Positions 1 through 10,603 of a stretch of 32,259 bases of DNA are shown here, one piece after another. Every line of letters starts with the position of its first letter. The first letter of the stretch is position 1. The position numbers and the translations under genes were made by a program. This stretch comes from Acidimicrobiales bacterium (lineage in GTDB: Bacteria; Actinomycetota; Acidimicrobiia; Acidimicrobiales; SHLQ01). A model generated the notes under the pieces. It made no database searches and had not been told where the DNA came from. It saw only the letters and a program-made list of their open reading frames with translations. The stretch lies in NCBI GenBank assembly GCA_020629375.1, contig JAHDDK010000023.1:1-32259 (forward strand), read 5' to 3'.

Positions 1-102
1 TGGGTCCTGATGGTCGTTCGAGCGACGATGCTCGTCCGGCGCTATCGCTCGGACCGCTGGATCGTCACCGGAGCAGACCGAGGCGCGACCAGCGCCGCCT
101 GA
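1..102 (+). CDS. C-terminal end of an unidentified protein (partial)
   Basis: Frame 1 is open from the first base to a TGA at 100-102 and gives 33 residues. It begins with a hydrophobic stretch (WVLMVV) and continues into an Arg-rich tail with RRYRSDRW. This looks like the last membrane segment and short cytoplasmic tail of a membrane protein, but the piece is too short to assign a family. The next gene lies on the opposite strand and ends at 162, so the two would be convergent with 59 bp between them. No clear terminator is visible in that gap. Confidence 0.4.
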   Translation, partial: WVLMVVRATMLVRRYRSDRWIVTGADRGATSAA

Positions 103-161
103 TCCGACCCACCACTCTCACGAACCGATAGCGCCCGCCCCTCACGCCTGACCCCACGGCG

Positions 162-374
162 TCAGTTCGCCATCTCGAGCGTGGCACTCGCTTCTCGAAG
201 GCGAATCCGCCCGACTTCGACCACCCGCCACCAATGTTGATCATCCGCCCGCCCGTCATCGCCAAGACGAACCTTGCGACCCGGCCGCATCCCGGGCAAG
301 GCCGACACCCACAAGCGTCGGCGCTCGTCCGCCCGTGCCAAGGTGACCTCGATCTCCAACTCGCTGTACCCCAT
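162..374 (-). CDS. small conserved-type hypothetical protein (70 aa)
   Basis: This is a 70-residue soluble protein with an N-terminal MGYSELEIEV, a basic middle and a Trp-Trp motif (HWWRVVEVG) near the C-terminus. I do not recognise a named family, although a 'WWRVVEVG' strand occurs in small actinobacterial proteins of unknown role. The frame stays open upstream into the 42-bp repeat. I chose the ATG at 374 because a TAGCGT hexamer (382-387) ends exactly 7 nt before it, the arrangement seen at other first genes in this window. The ATG at 401 and the one at 440 have no Shine-Dalgarno or promoter match. The gene lies downstream of the gatB 3' end on the same strand, separated from it by a strong hairpin, so it is probably a separate transcription unit. 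Confidence 0.6.
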   Translation of the reverse strand: MGYSELEIEVTLARADERRRLWVSALPGMRPGRKVRLGDDGRADDQHWWRVVEVGRIRLREASATLEMAN

Positions 375-381
375 GTGCGCG

Positions 382-387
382 ACGCTA
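382..387 (-). promoter_or_regulatory. -10 hexamer TAGCGT of the 70-aa gene
   Basis: TAGCGT on the minus strand is followed by 7 nt and then the ATG at 374. This fits leaderless transcription in actinobacteria (TANNNT, start point at or next to the start codon). No start has been measured. Confidence 0.55.
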
Positions 388-410
388 TGTGACGAAGTCA
401 TGAAGGTGTT

Positions 411-445
411 AATCGATGTCGGCGGCGGAGCCGCCGGCATCGATT
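411..445. terminator. strong hairpin downstream of gatB, candidate terminator
   Basis: Bases 411-426 and 430-445 form a 16-bp inverted repeat with one G-T wobble position (419/437) around a 3-nt loop. The stem is flanked by AAT/ATT. It lies about 90 bp beyond the gatB stop and upstream of the separate 70-aa gene, so it probably ends the gatCAB transcript. There is no U-run on either side, so this would be a non-canonical terminator, which is common in actinobacteria. Confidence 0.55.
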
Positions 446-450
446 GCTGC

Positions 451-536
451 TCTTCGCTGCGAGTTCGCGCCCTCCGGGCGCTCATGCGCAGACTTCTTCG
501 CTGCGAGTTCGCGCCCTCCGGGCGCTCATGCGCAGA
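451..536. repeat. 42-bp perfect direct repeat, two copies
   Basis: Bases 451-492 and 495-536 are identical, separated by 2 bp (period 44). Each copy contains a GCGCCC-TCC-GGGCGC hairpin (467-472/476-481 in copy 1). The second copy ends one base before the gatB stop codon (538-540), so the repeats fill the gatB 3' untranslated region up to the terminator-like hairpin. With only 2 bp between copies it is not a CRISPR. It resembles dispersed palindromic (REP-like) elements, but other genomic copies cannot be seen from here. Confidence 0.85.
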
Positions 537-537
537 T

Positions 538-1992
538 TCAGGGTTTGCGGGTGTTGAGGAGCTGGGCGACGACTTTGCCGTCGGCTTGGCCTCTGGTCGC
601 CTTCATGATCTGGCCGGTGAAGAACCCGGACATCTTCTTGGCGTCGCCGTCGTCGCCAGAGCAAAAGCGTTCCCACTCGCTCGGGTGATCGGCGATGAGA
701 CCGTCGAGGATCCCATCGAGTTCGCCGGTGTCCATCGCCTCGAAGCCCTTCTCCGAAGCGACCGCGTCGGGCGTACGCCCGGTCACGACCATGTCTGCCA
801 AGACCTCTTTCGTCTGCGTCGACGAGAGCTCTCCCCCGACCTCCATGGAGACCAGCGCAGCGAAGGCCGCCGGATCCATCTCACCGGTCCCATCAGCAAG
901 ATTGTTCGTCAGATGCACGAGGACCCGTGTCGGGTCGGCACCGGCGTCGATCGTGTCGAGGGCGAAACCTGCCTGCCCGCGATCGACGAGCACGCTTACC
1001 TCAGTGGGAGCCACTCCAGCGGCGTCAGCAAGTCTCGAGCGAACGGCGCTCGGAAGCTCGGGAATCGACACGTCGACCGCTTCGAGATCAGCCGCAGTCG
1101 GGATGAGTGGCGTGAGATCGGGCTCGGGGAAGTACCGGTAGTCCTCGGCGTCTTCTTTCGAGCGACCCGAACGGGTACGTCCCGCCTCCTCGTCCCAATG
1201 CCGCGTCTCTTGCATCGGGCGCTCGCCCGTCGTCCACAGATCGACGTGGCGGTTGGCCTCGTGGACGATCGCTCGGCCGAGCGACGAGAGGGAGTTGATG
1301 TTCTTGATCTCGCACCGCGTCCGAAGCTCGTCGGAGCCGATCGGGCGGACCGAGACATTGGCGTCGACACGCATCGACCCCTCTTCCATCCGGGCATCCG
1401 ACACGTCGAGCGCGAGCACAATCCCGCGCAGCTCGGCCACGTACGCCTTAGCCTCCTCGGCGGTGCGAATGTCGGGCTGGCTGACGATCTCGAGCAGCGG
1501 TACGCCCGCACGGTTGTAGTCGATCAACGAGTATTCAGCGGAGGTGATCCGGCCGTCACCACCGACGTGTGTCGATTTGCCCGTGTCTTCTTCGATATGG
1601 GCCCGCTCGACCTCGATGCGCGTGCCGTCGGGCAGGTCGAGCCAGCCGTTCTCATTCGTCGGCTGGTCGTACTGCGACGTCTGGAAGTCCTTGGGCATGT
1701 CTGGGTAGAAGTAGTTCTTGCGCGCCATCACCGACGGCTTCACGGTGCAGTTGATCGCTCGCCCGAGCCGCATCGCCGAGGTGACCGCATCCGCGTTCAT
1801 GACGGGAAGCGAACCGGGAAGGCCGAGGCACGTCGGACAGACATTGGTGTTGGGCTCAGAGCCGAACTCGTTCGGGCAGCCACAGAAGAGCTTCGTGGCC
1901 GTCGAGAGCTCGACGTGGACCTCGAGGCCGCAGACCAACTCCCAGCCGTCGGGCAGCGTCGGCTCACGACGATCGGTTGCCGTGTCGGTCAT
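538..1992 (-). CDS. gatB: aspartyl/glutamyl-tRNA(Asn/Gln) amidotransferase subunit B
   Basis: GatB binds the misacylated Glu-tRNA(Gln) or Asp-tRNA(Asn), phosphorylates the acyl side chain and uses ammonia channelled from GatA to form the correct aminoacyl-tRNA. The 484-residue product has the family opening [13 protein letters not shown], the zinc-type cysteines C37, C39, C52 and C55, the [10 protein letters not shown] motif, and the C-terminal YqeY-like tail domain ending in VAQLLNTRK. Its length is normal for the family. It is the last gene of the gatC-gatA-gatB operon; its ATG overlaps the gatA stop by 4 nt (ATGA). The 42-bp repeats and a hairpin follow directly. No residue looks missing. 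Confidence 0.98.
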   Translation of the reverse strand: MTDTATDRREPTLPDGWELVCGLEVHVELSTATKLFCGCPNEFGSEPNTNVCPTCLGLPGSLPVMNADAVTSAMRLGRAINCTVKPSVMARKNYFYPDMPKDFQTSQYDQPTNENGWLDLPDGTRIEVERAHIEEDTGKSTHVGGDGRITSAEYSLIDYNRAGVPLLEIVSQPDIRTAEEAKAYVAELRGIVLALDVSDARMEEGSMRVDANVSVRPIGSDELRTRCEIKNINSLSSLGRAIVHEANRHVDLWTTGERPMQETRHWDEEAGRTRSGRSKEDAEDYRYFPEPDLTPLIPTAADLEAVDVSIPELPSAVRSRLADAAGVAPTEVSVLVDRGQAGFALDTIDAGADPTRVLVHLTNNLADGTGEMDPAAFAALVSMEVGGELSSTQTKEVLADMVVTGRTPDAVASEKGFEAMDTGELDGILDGLIADHPSEWERFCSGDDGDAKKMSGFFTGQIMKATRGQADGKVVAQLLNTRKP

Positions 1993-3458
1993 GACGCGTC
2001 CTCCTGTGCGTTCTCGAGCACGGCAGCCGTCTGGAACATGACTGGTTCGCCCATGAGCGGGGCGAGGATCTGTACCCCGATCGGAAGCCCGTCGTCACCA
2101 ACCCCGAAGGGCACCGACATCGACGGTTGGCCCGACAGGTTCGAGGGGATCGTGCACACGTCGTTGAGATACATCGTCAGCGGATCGGCGGTTTTCGCCC
2201 CGAGCTCGAAGGCCGTCGTCGGCGACGACGGGGCGAGTAGCACATCGAAGTCGGCGTACGCCCGGTCGAAGTCCTGGGTGATCAACGTACGGACCTTCTG
2301 TGCGGACCCGTAGTAGGCGTCGCGATAGCCAGCGCTCAGCGCATATGTGCCCAACATGATCCGGCGCTTCACCTCGGGTCCGAAACCCGCGGTACGCGAT
2401 GCGGTGTGCATCGCGGCCGTGTTGGGACCGTCGACACGGAGCCCGTACCGGACCCCGTCGAACCGAGCAAGATTCGAGGACGCCTCCGCAGGCGCCACCA
2501 TGTAATACGCAGGGAGCCCGTACACGCTCGAAGGCACCGAAACCTCGCCGACGGTCGCGCCAGCGGCTTCGAGCGCCTCGGCAGCCGCACGAACACGGGC
2601 GAGCACATCCTCGGCGATCCCATCGATCACCCCACCGGTCATCTCCGAGATGAGGCCGACTCGCAAGCCGTCGACACCTCGATCGAGCACGTCGACGAGC
2701 GAGCCGAACGATTCGGTCGACGATGTCGCGTCACGCGGATCATGCCCGCCGATCACATCCATCGTCAGCGCCGAGTCGGCGACAGTGGTCGTGAACGGTC
2801 CGATCTGGTCGAGGCTCGAACCAAAGGCGATGAGGCCATACCGCGACACCGCGCCGTAGGTGGGCTTGACCCCGACCACGCCGCACAGCGAAGCCGGTTG
2901 GCGGATCGATCCGCCCGTGTCTGAACCAAGCGACAGCGGTGTGAATCCGGCCGCAACCGCCGCGGCGCTTCCGCCGCTCGACCCACCCGGTACACGGTCG
3001 AGCTGCCACGGATTGTGGGTCGGGCCGAAAGCGGAGTTCTCGGTCGACGATCCCATCGCGAACTCATCAAGGTTGGTCTTGCCGACCATGATGGCACCCG
3101 CCGACGCCAACCGTTCGACGACGGTTGCGTCGTACGGGGGACGCCAGCCATCGAGAATCTTCGACGAGCAGGTGGTGGGAACCCCGCGGGTGCACATGTT
3201 GTCCTTGATCGCAACCGGCACACCAGCCAGCGGACCGACGTCTTCGCCCGCCGCCAGACGCTCATCGATCGCCGCTGCCGTCGCCCGGGCGGCATCGGCG
3301 GTCACGAGATTGAACGCATGGACCGCGCCTTCGTGATCGTCGATCCGGGCGAGGTGTGCATCGACGACGGACACGGCCGATCGCTCGCCATTCGTCACTG
3401 CGTTCGCGATGTCGCTGACAGACCCGGCTGCTGCCGGTGAGGCCACTCCCGACATCAT
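1989..3458 (-). CDS. gatA: aspartyl/glutamyl-tRNA(Asn/Gln) amidotransferase subunit A
   Basis: GatA is the glutaminase of the GatCAB complex. It releases ammonia from glutamine through a Ser-cisSer-Lys triad. The 489-residue protein shows the amidase-signature fold with the presumed catalytic residues K85 (GVPVAIKDN), S160 (in [10 protein letters not shown]) and S184 (in [13 protein letters not shown]); their spacing matches that of characterised GatA proteins. The start overlaps the gatC stop by 4 nt. Two adjacent ATG codons (3458 and 3455) are possible, and a GGGGAG Shine-Dalgarno sequence lies 4-5 nt before the first. It sits in the middle of the gatCAB operon. Confidence 0.98.
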   Translation of the reverse strand: MMSGVASPAAAGSVSDIANAVTNGERSAVSVVDAHLARIDDHEGAVHAFNLVTADAARATAAAIDERLAAGEDVGPLAGVPVAIKDNMCTRGVPTTCSSKILDGWRPPYDATVVERLASAGAIMVGKTNLDEFAMGSSTENSAFGPTHNPWQLDRVPGGSSGGSAAAVAAGFTPLSLGSDTGGSIRQPASLCGVVGVKPTYGAVSRYGLIAFGSSLDQIGPFTTTVADSALTMDVIGGHDPRDATSSTESFGSLVDVLDRGVDGLRVGLISEMTGGVIDGIAEDVLARVRAAAEALEAAGATVGEVSVPSSVYGLPAYYMVAPAEASSNLARFDGVRYGLRVDGPNTAAMHTASRTAGFGPEVKRRIMLGTYALSAGYRDAYYGSAQKVRTLITQDFDRAYADFDVLLAPSSPTTAFELGAKTADPLTMYLNDVCTIPSNLSGQPSMSVPFGVGDDGLPIGVQILAPLMGEPVMFQTAAVLENAQEDAS

Positions 3459-3751
3459 TGCTCCCCGAGCGCCGGCGGCACGCAGAAGCGACCGTCCTCG
3501 GCCGCTGGCGCTTGGGCAAGCACCTCATCGCGATCAAGGGAGGGTTGCACGACGTCGGGGCGCATCACATTGACCAGACCGAGCGGATGATGCGCTGGCA
3601 CGACGGAATCAAGGTCGAGAGCGGCCATATCGTCAGCGGTTGCGAGCACGCTCCCGAGCTGCTCGGTGAACGCATCGATCTCCGCGTCGTCGAGTTCGAG
3701 CATCGCGAGTCGGGCCACGTGCGCGACGTCGTCGCGTGACAGTTTCGACAT
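3455..3751 (-). CDS. gatC: aspartyl/glutamyl-tRNA(Asn/Gln) amidotransferase subunit C
   Basis: GatC is the small subunit that wraps around the GatA-GatB interface and stabilises the complex. The 98-residue protein has the family opening ([19 protein letters not shown]), the helical [17 protein letters not shown] region, and the central [15 protein letters not shown] motif. It is the first gene of the operon. A TAGCCT hexamer (3759-3764) ends 7 nt before the ATG and overlaps the last codons and stop of the upstream SCP2-like gene. Gat genes therefore probably have their own leaderless promoter, while read-through from the upstream gene stays possible. Confidence 0.97.
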   Translation of the reverse strand: MSKLSRDDVAHVARLAMLELDDAEIDAFTEQLGSVLATADDMAALDLDSVVPAHHPLGLVNVMRPDVVQPSLDRDEVLAQAPAAEDGRFCVPPALGEQ

Positions 3752-3758
3752 GGCCCGA

Positions 3759-3764
3759 AGGCTA
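3759..3764 (-). promoter_or_regulatory. -10 hexamer TAGCCT of gatCAB
   Basis: TAGCCT lies 7 nt upstream of the gatC ATG on the minus strand, the leaderless spacing. It overlaps the stop codon of the SCP2-like gene (3762-3764). Confidence 0.55.
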
Positions 3765-4187
3765 CTGAGGTTCGTCGGCAGTGATGGCGCTCACACGCGC
3801 GGCGATTTCGTTCGCGAGCGCGATCTGTTCGGGATCCGTCGGTGGCGACAGTGTGAGGATCTTAGAGACGTCGCCCGTCACCAGAATCTTGCCGCCCATG
3901 AATGCCTCCATCAGCTTCCCCATGTCCTGGGTGACGAACAAGGCCTGCGCGGTGGCGTAGTCGAGTGCGACGGTCAATTCGGGATCGTCGAGCTCACCGA
4001 TCTCCAGCATGATCGAACCATCGCTCGTGTCCACATAACCCCGGAGCTCGTTCTGGCCGAAGGGCATCTCTCGGACGACGACATTCGCCCGCATCGGAAT
4101 CTCCGGCTCCGGGACTCGATCGCGATATTCGGCTCGGATCTCGCGGGCCGCGTCGATCCACTCAGGCGAGAGAAACGGAAAGGACAT
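3762..4187 (-). CDS. SCP2 sterol-binding-domain-like protein
   Basis: This is a 141-residue soluble protein. The second half carries the hallmark of the SCP2 lipid-binding fold: an acidic strand pair (GSIMLEIGELDDPELTVALDYATAQAL) followed by the helix and strand MGKLMEAFMGGKILVTGDVSKIL at about residues 88-110. SCP2-like domains bind hydrophobic ligands, and in actinobacteria they occur as small stand-alone proteins of unknown substrate. The gene lies between a PASTA kinase and gatC, all on the minus strand. The ATG is preceded by TAGCCT at 8 nt, suggesting its own promoter. The ligand cannot be predicted. Confidence 0.8.
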   Translation of the reverse strand: MSFPFLSPEWIDAAREIRAEYRDRVPEPEIPMRANVVVREMPFGQNELRGYVDTSDGSIMLEIGELDDPELTVALDYATAQALFVTQDMGKLMEAFMGGKILVTGDVSKILTLSPPTDPEQIALANEIAARVSAITADEPQ

Positions 4188-4195
4188 GGTCGGTC

Positions 4196-4201
4196 AGGCT
4201 A
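4196..4201 (-). promoter_or_regulatory. -10 hexamer TAGCCT of the SCP2-like gene
   Basis: TAGCCT ends 8 nt before the ATG at 4187. The spacing is 1 nt longer than at most other sites here, so the transcript would start at or one base before the start codon. Confidence 0.45.
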
Positions 4202-4206
4202 CAAGC

Positions 4207-4225
4207 GACGAGTGTGTCACTCGTC
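4207..4225. terminator. hairpin overlapping the PASTA kinase stop codon
   Basis: Bases 4207-4214 and 4218-4225 form a perfect 8-bp stem with a TGT loop. The kinase stop codon (4217-4219) lies inside the hairpin. It could attenuate read-through from the kinase into the SCP2-like gene, whose own -10 is just downstream. There is no T-run, so the terminator call is tentative. Confidence 0.35.
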
Positions 4226-6118
4226 CCCGATTCCACAATCGGCCAACACGATAGCCACGGCGTTGCCCGGCTGGAGAGGCGTGCCTCCCGGCGGGTCCGT
4301 GCCGACGACGTCGCAACGGGCGTTGCTCGATCCAAGCAGGTCACCCGGGATGAACCCCGCCGCTTCGAGCGACGCGATGGCGTCGCCAAGCGAGCTCCCG
4401 CTCGTGTTGGGCACGGGTATTGGCGCCTTGCCGAGCGAAACCTCGACACGAACCTGATCGCCACGTTCGATGTCGGTCCCGGGTGGTGGCTCGATCAGCA
4501 CCACCCCGCCGACCTCGATCTCTTCGTTGAACTCCTCGACCAGCTCCACGCCGAGCCCGATCGAATCGAGCGCAGCGAGATAGTCCTCGATCGGCTGCCC
4601 AGGGGTCGGGGCCAGAACCTGGCGAAGACTCGGGCCGCTCGATACGACGAGGTCGACCGCCGAGCCCTCGGCCATCTCGGGAGACTCGGACTCGACCGCC
4701 ATCACGAGCCCAGCGCCCACCGACTCATCGTTCACCCGTGAGACTTCGCCCACTGAAAGGCCGCGCTCCTCAAGGGTCAGCTCCGCTTGTTCACGACTCC
4801 GGCCGACGAGTTCATCATCAGGCACTCGAATGAGCGGAGGCCCCAACGAAACCCAATAACTCAGCGATTCGTCTTCGGCCAGTTCGACACCAGCCTCTGG
4901 ATCCGTGCGGATCACTTCACCGGAGGGAACTCCCGATACGCGGTCGAACTTCTCCTCGAGTGACCACACGGCGCCGAGCTCGGTGAGCGCTTCTTCGCGG
5001 TCGAAGCCGACAACGTTCGGGACGGCCCGCGTCGACACCGCCGACGACTCGACCTGTTGGAAGATAAACCACCCCGCGGCGGCGATGGCGACCGTCGACA
5101 ACACCAGCCACGGCCATCGCCGAACAGGACCATCGCCCGGGTCGACGCGCCGGGTTTGGGCAACCGTGGTCGGGTCGAACGTCGGAGCGGTATCGGTGGG
5201 GTCGCCGGCAACATCGGTCGGTCTCGGCAGGCCTGCGAGGGGGAGCGGTTTGGGGCGAGGGAGTCCCTCTGCCGCCTTGAGGAGCGCGACGCCCGCCTTT
5301 GCCGCAGTCGCCCGGTCCTCTGGATCGCGTGCGGTCATCGACCGGAGCGCTTCTGCGAGCTTCTCTGGCACCTCCGGGAGCGGAACATCTCGCTCAACCC
5401 TCGCAAGGAGCGCTCCCGCCGTCGTGTCCGCGTCGAACGGCACCGAACCCGTGAGGGCTTCGATCAACACGAGCCCGAGCGAGTACACGTCCGAGGTCGG
5501 ACGAAGACGGTGCCCCTGCACTTGCTCGGGAGAGGCATAGCGGGCGGTGCCCGACAGGTCGGTACCGGTCGGGTCGGTCCAGCCCGCGTCGGCGAGCGCC
5601 CGGGCCAAGCCGAAGTCGGCGATATTGAGCTTGCCCTCCTTGCTGAAGAGCAGGTTGGCGGGCTTGATGTCACGGTGGATCACCCCCTCCGCATGCGCGT
5701 GATGAAGCCCTCGACATGCTTCGAGACCCAGGCTGATCACCTGGGACGCCGACAGCACGAGGCCCCGGTCGAGCAGTGCACGAAGAGATCCGCCTTCTAA
5801 GAGTTCTGACACCAGATATGGCTGCTCGTCGGCTTCGCCCCAGTCGTGCACGGCCAAGAGATGGACGTGCGACATCGAGGCCGCCGATGTCGCCTCGCTT
5901 CGAAAGCGCTTCAGGAAACCATCGTCGGAGGCCAAGCCCGGATGCAGTGTTTTGACGGCGACTTCTCGTTCGAGCACGGTGTCGCGAGCGCGCCACACGG
6001 TCGCTGACGCGCCAGAGCCGACTCGGGCGATCAGCGCATAGCGATCGCCGAGCACGCGGCCGACCTGTGCCCGGTTGGGCGCAGCTGGCTCGGGACTCGT
6101 CGTCGTGTCAGTCGCCAC
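4217..6118 (-). CDS. PASTA-domain Ser/Thr protein kinase (PknB type)
   Basis: This is a membrane-anchored Hanks-type kinase of 633 residues. The kinase domain (about 26-285) has the glycine loop GSGASA, K56 in VAVKTLHP, the catalytic loop HRDIKPANLL (D150), DFGLA (D168) and a Ser-Pro-Glu (SPE) in place of the APE motif. A Pro-rich juxtamembrane linker leads to one TM segment (335-353, WPWLVLSTVAIAAAG). The extracellular part (about 365-630) holds four PASTA-like repeats; the first three end in 'SLGPP', 'SSGPS' and 'SLGKA', and the last ends the protein (VLADCGIGDE). PASTA repeats typically bind peptidoglycan fragments, so a role in cell-wall or growth signalling is likely. All catalytic residues are present. 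Unlike many pknB genes it is not beside ftsW, pbpA or a phosphatase. The start is a GTG with TAGCGT 6 nt upstream. Confidence 0.95.
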   Translation of the reverse strand: MATDTTTSPEPAAPNRAQVGRVLGDRYALIARVGSGASATVWRARDTVLEREVAVKTLHPGLASDDGFLKRFRSEATSAASMSHVHLLAVHDWGEADEQPYLVSELLEGGSLRALLDRGLVLSASQVISLGLEACRGLHHAHAEGVIHRDIKPANLLFSKEGKLNIADFGLARALADAGWTDPTGTDLSGTARYASPEQVQGHRLRPTSDVYSLGLVLIEALTGSVPFDADTTAGALLARVERDVPLPEVPEKLAEALRSMTARDPEDRATAAKAGVALLKAAEGLPRPKPLPLAGLPRPTDVAGDPTDTAPTFDPTTVAQTRRVDPGDGPVRRWPWLVLSTVAIAAAGWFIFQQVESSAVSTRAVPNVVGFDREEALTELGAVWSLEEKFDRVSGVPSGEVIRTDPEAGVELAEDESLSYWVSLGPPLIRVPDDELVGRSREQAELTLEERGLSVGEVSRVNDESVGAGLVMAVESESPEMAEGSAVDLVVSSGPSLRQVLAPTPGQPIEDYLAALDSIGLGVELVEEFNEEIEVGGVVLIEPPPGTDIERGDQVRVEVSLGKAPIPVPNTSGSSLGDAIASLEAAGFIPGDLLGSSNARCDVVGTDPPGGTPLQPGNAVAIVLADCGIGDE

Positions 6119-6124
6119 ATGGTC

Positions 6125-6130
6125 ACGCTA
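6125..6130 (-). promoter_or_regulatory. -10 hexamer TAGCGT of the PASTA kinase
   Basis: TAGCGT ends 6 nt before the GTG start at 6118 on the minus strand, a leaderless-type arrangement. It lies within the 63-bp divergent spacer shared with the gene at 6182. Confidence 0.55.
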
Positions 6131-6168
6131 CGCGCTCGAACCGGCCATGCAGTGACACCTCGCCTCAT

Positions 6169-6174
6169 TAGCCT
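6169..6174 (+). promoter_or_regulatory. -10 hexamer TAGCCT of the gene at 6182
   Basis: TAGCCT is followed by 7 nt and the ATG at 6182. It supports that start over the in-frame ATG at 6119. Confidence 0.55.
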
Positions 6175-6181
6175 GAGACGC

Positions 6182-6610
6182 ATGAAGAAGAAGGAGCGTC
6201 TCATCGTCACTGCCCTTGTCGGAGTCGGCATCGGGATGCTCGTTCTGGCTGGGCTGAGCGGTGGCGGCAACGACGACGACATCACCGTTACTGGCAATCC
6301 CGCGATCGATGGCCTGATTCCGCCACGAGAATCCGAGATCTTGCGCCGCGACCAGGTCGGCATCGATCTCGCCGAAGGTTTCGAGGCGTCCCTCACCATC
6401 GAGACGAGTGATGGGCGGACGATTCCGGTGCCGGCCAATCAGATCGACACGAACTTCCAGGCAAACCTCGGTCAGTTCTTGTTCAAGCCCGGCGAGGGCA
6501 AAGTCCTCGATGTGTTTCCCCCGCAGTCGAACTGCATCCGGGCGTCGATCTGGCCAAACACCGATCGCGACGAGGTCCAAGAGATCTTCTGGTGTTTTCA
6601 GGTGACCTGA
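6182..6610 (+). CDS. small membrane-anchored or secreted hypothetical protein
   Basis: A 142-residue protein with a basic start (MKKKERLI), one hydrophobic segment at about 7-26, and an extracytoplasmic domain. The domain has PPRESEILRRDQVGIDLAEGFEASLTI, a 'GEGKVLDVFPPQSNCIRASIWP' segment and a C-terminal FWCFQVT. Two cysteines (in SNC and WCF) could form a disulfide outside the cell. I know no function; proteins of this shape look common in Acidimicrobiia (recollection, not checked). The frame is open 63 bp further upstream, but the start at 6182 is favoured by the TAGCCT at 7 nt and by the position of the signal anchor. It is divergent from the PASTA kinase and convergent with the lipoprotein. 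Confidence 0.75.
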   Translation: MKKKERLIVTALVGVGIGMLVLAGLSGGGNDDDITVTGNPAIDGLIPPRESEILRRDQVGIDLAEGFEASLTIETSDGRTIPVPANQIDTNFQANLGQFLFKPGEGKVLDVFPPQSNCIRASIWPNTDRDEVQEIFWCFQVT

Positions 6611-6655
6611 GCGCTTGACCCGGATCAGCAGACCAGAGCCGCCGCCACTGAGCGA

Positions 6656-7516
6656 TCAGCCCAGGAAGGCGGTGATCGGGATCTCGCAGGTCTCGAGGGT
6701 TGCGAGAAGCGGGCCCAGCACCGCTGGATCAAGCCCTTCTGCGCCAGCAGCCGGGTCGGCATCAGCGAGCGCGACGAACGAGTCGACATCGATCTCATCG
6801 GCGAAGCAGCTCGCCTGAGTCTCTTCGAGACCCAATAGCAGCATCTGTTCGACGATCAGCTCTTTGCCCTCGTCGGTCTCGAGAAGCGAACGAATGGCAT
6901 CGTCCGGGTCGACTTCCTCGAACGTCTCCGTGGCCTCGATGCCGGCACAGTTGGCGTCTCGGTACTCCTCGAGTCGGCCGTCAGCGGCTTCGAACTCCTC
7001 GGACTCGAGGAGCGCGACGATCTCGGGGGCCTCGCTCATCTCGATCAGGCCGAACTCGTTGGCGACGATGATTTCGCCGGCTTCGGTGAGCTTCGACGTG
7101 ACCAAGGTGAAGTCGTCGGCGATCTCTGCCGGGACCTCGACGGCGTTTCGGCGAGCGAGCTGATCGTCCCATGCGGCGATCGTGCCTTCGTGGCTGAAGT
7201 CCATCATCGAGTCGAAGGCTGCTTCGGCGTTGGCTGCGGCTTCGCAGTACGCCACGACAACAGGGTCGGCATCGCTGGCAGCCGCCGCGTCATCCTCGAC
7301 CTCGACCTCGGCCTCGGTGGTCGTCGTCTCGGCCTCGGTCGTGGTGGTCTCGGCCTCGGTCGTGGTGGTCTCCGCCTCGGTCGTCGTGGTCGTCTCCGCA
7401 GCGGTCGTGGTCGACGTCTCACCATCCGCGGTGTCTGTCGAGTCCGAACCGCCGCCGCAGGCACCAAGCGCAACGATCAACGCGACAACAGAGATGATCA
7501 ACGAACGAGAACTCAT
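6656..7516 (-). CDS. Thr/Glu-rich lipoprotein of unknown function
   Basis: A 286-residue secreted lipoprotein. The signal peptide (SLIISVVALIVALGAC) ends in a lipobox with C20. Residues about 25-75 are a low-complexity linker of repeated TTTTEAE units (21-bp DNA repeat), which probably spans the cell wall. The remainder is an acidic helical domain with a few cysteines (AYCEAA, DANCAG, ASCFAD, ETCEIP) that could pair as disulfides. No enzyme motif is seen. I chose the ATG at 7516 because GGAAAGG (7524-7530) lies 7 nt upstream and the signal peptide begins there; an upstream in-frame start at 7537 would add seven residues. Unlike most first genes here it seems to have a leader of about 25 nt. 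Confidence 0.8.
   Translation of the reverse strand: MSSRSLIISVVALIVALGACGGGSDSTDTADGETSTTTAAETTTTTEAETTTTEAETTTTEAETTTTEAEVEVEDDAAAASDADPVVVAYCEAAANAEAAFDSMMDFSHEGTIAAWDDQLARRNAVEVPAEIADDFTLVTSKLTEAGEIIVANEFGLIEMSEAPEIVALLESEEFEAADGRLEEYRDANCAGIEATETFEEVDPDDAIRSLLETDEGKELIVEQMLLLGLEETQASCFADEIDVDSFVALADADPAAGAEGLDPAVLGPLLATLETCEIPITAFLG
7310..7400. repeat. 21-bp tandem repeat inside the lipoprotein linker
   Basis: About four near-identical 21-bp units encode TTTTEAE on the minus strand. Copy-number change would keep the frame and alter the length of the linker. Edges are approximate. Confidence 0.7.
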
Positions 7517-7547
7517 GAGGGGGCCTTTCCGCCGCAACGATGTTCAA

Positions 7548-7553
7548 ACACTA
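7548..7553 (-). promoter_or_regulatory. -10 hexamer TAGTGT of the lipoprotein gene
   Basis: TAGTGT lies about 31 nt upstream of the lipoprotein ATG, with a Shine-Dalgarno GGAAAGG between them. This would give a leadered transcript, in contrast to the leaderless genes around it. Confidence 0.4.
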
Positions 7554-7605
7554 ATCAGTACCGTCGGCGAAGAGGTCCAGCTCATGAATGTCGGCGGCGC
7601 CGGAT

Positions 7606-10591
<2,986 letters not shown>

Positions 10592-10603
10592 CGACCGGCG
10601 CCG

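Noticed and set aside
451..536. CRISPR-like array
   Set aside because: Only two copies with a 2-bp gap and no cas genes. The repeat at 32161-32259 likewise has no spacers.
274..2313. A 679-codon open frame on the plus strand across gatB and gatA
   Set aside because: It is antisense to two clearly conserved genes. Long antisense frames are common at high GC, and its protein is Arg/Asp-rich with no family motif.
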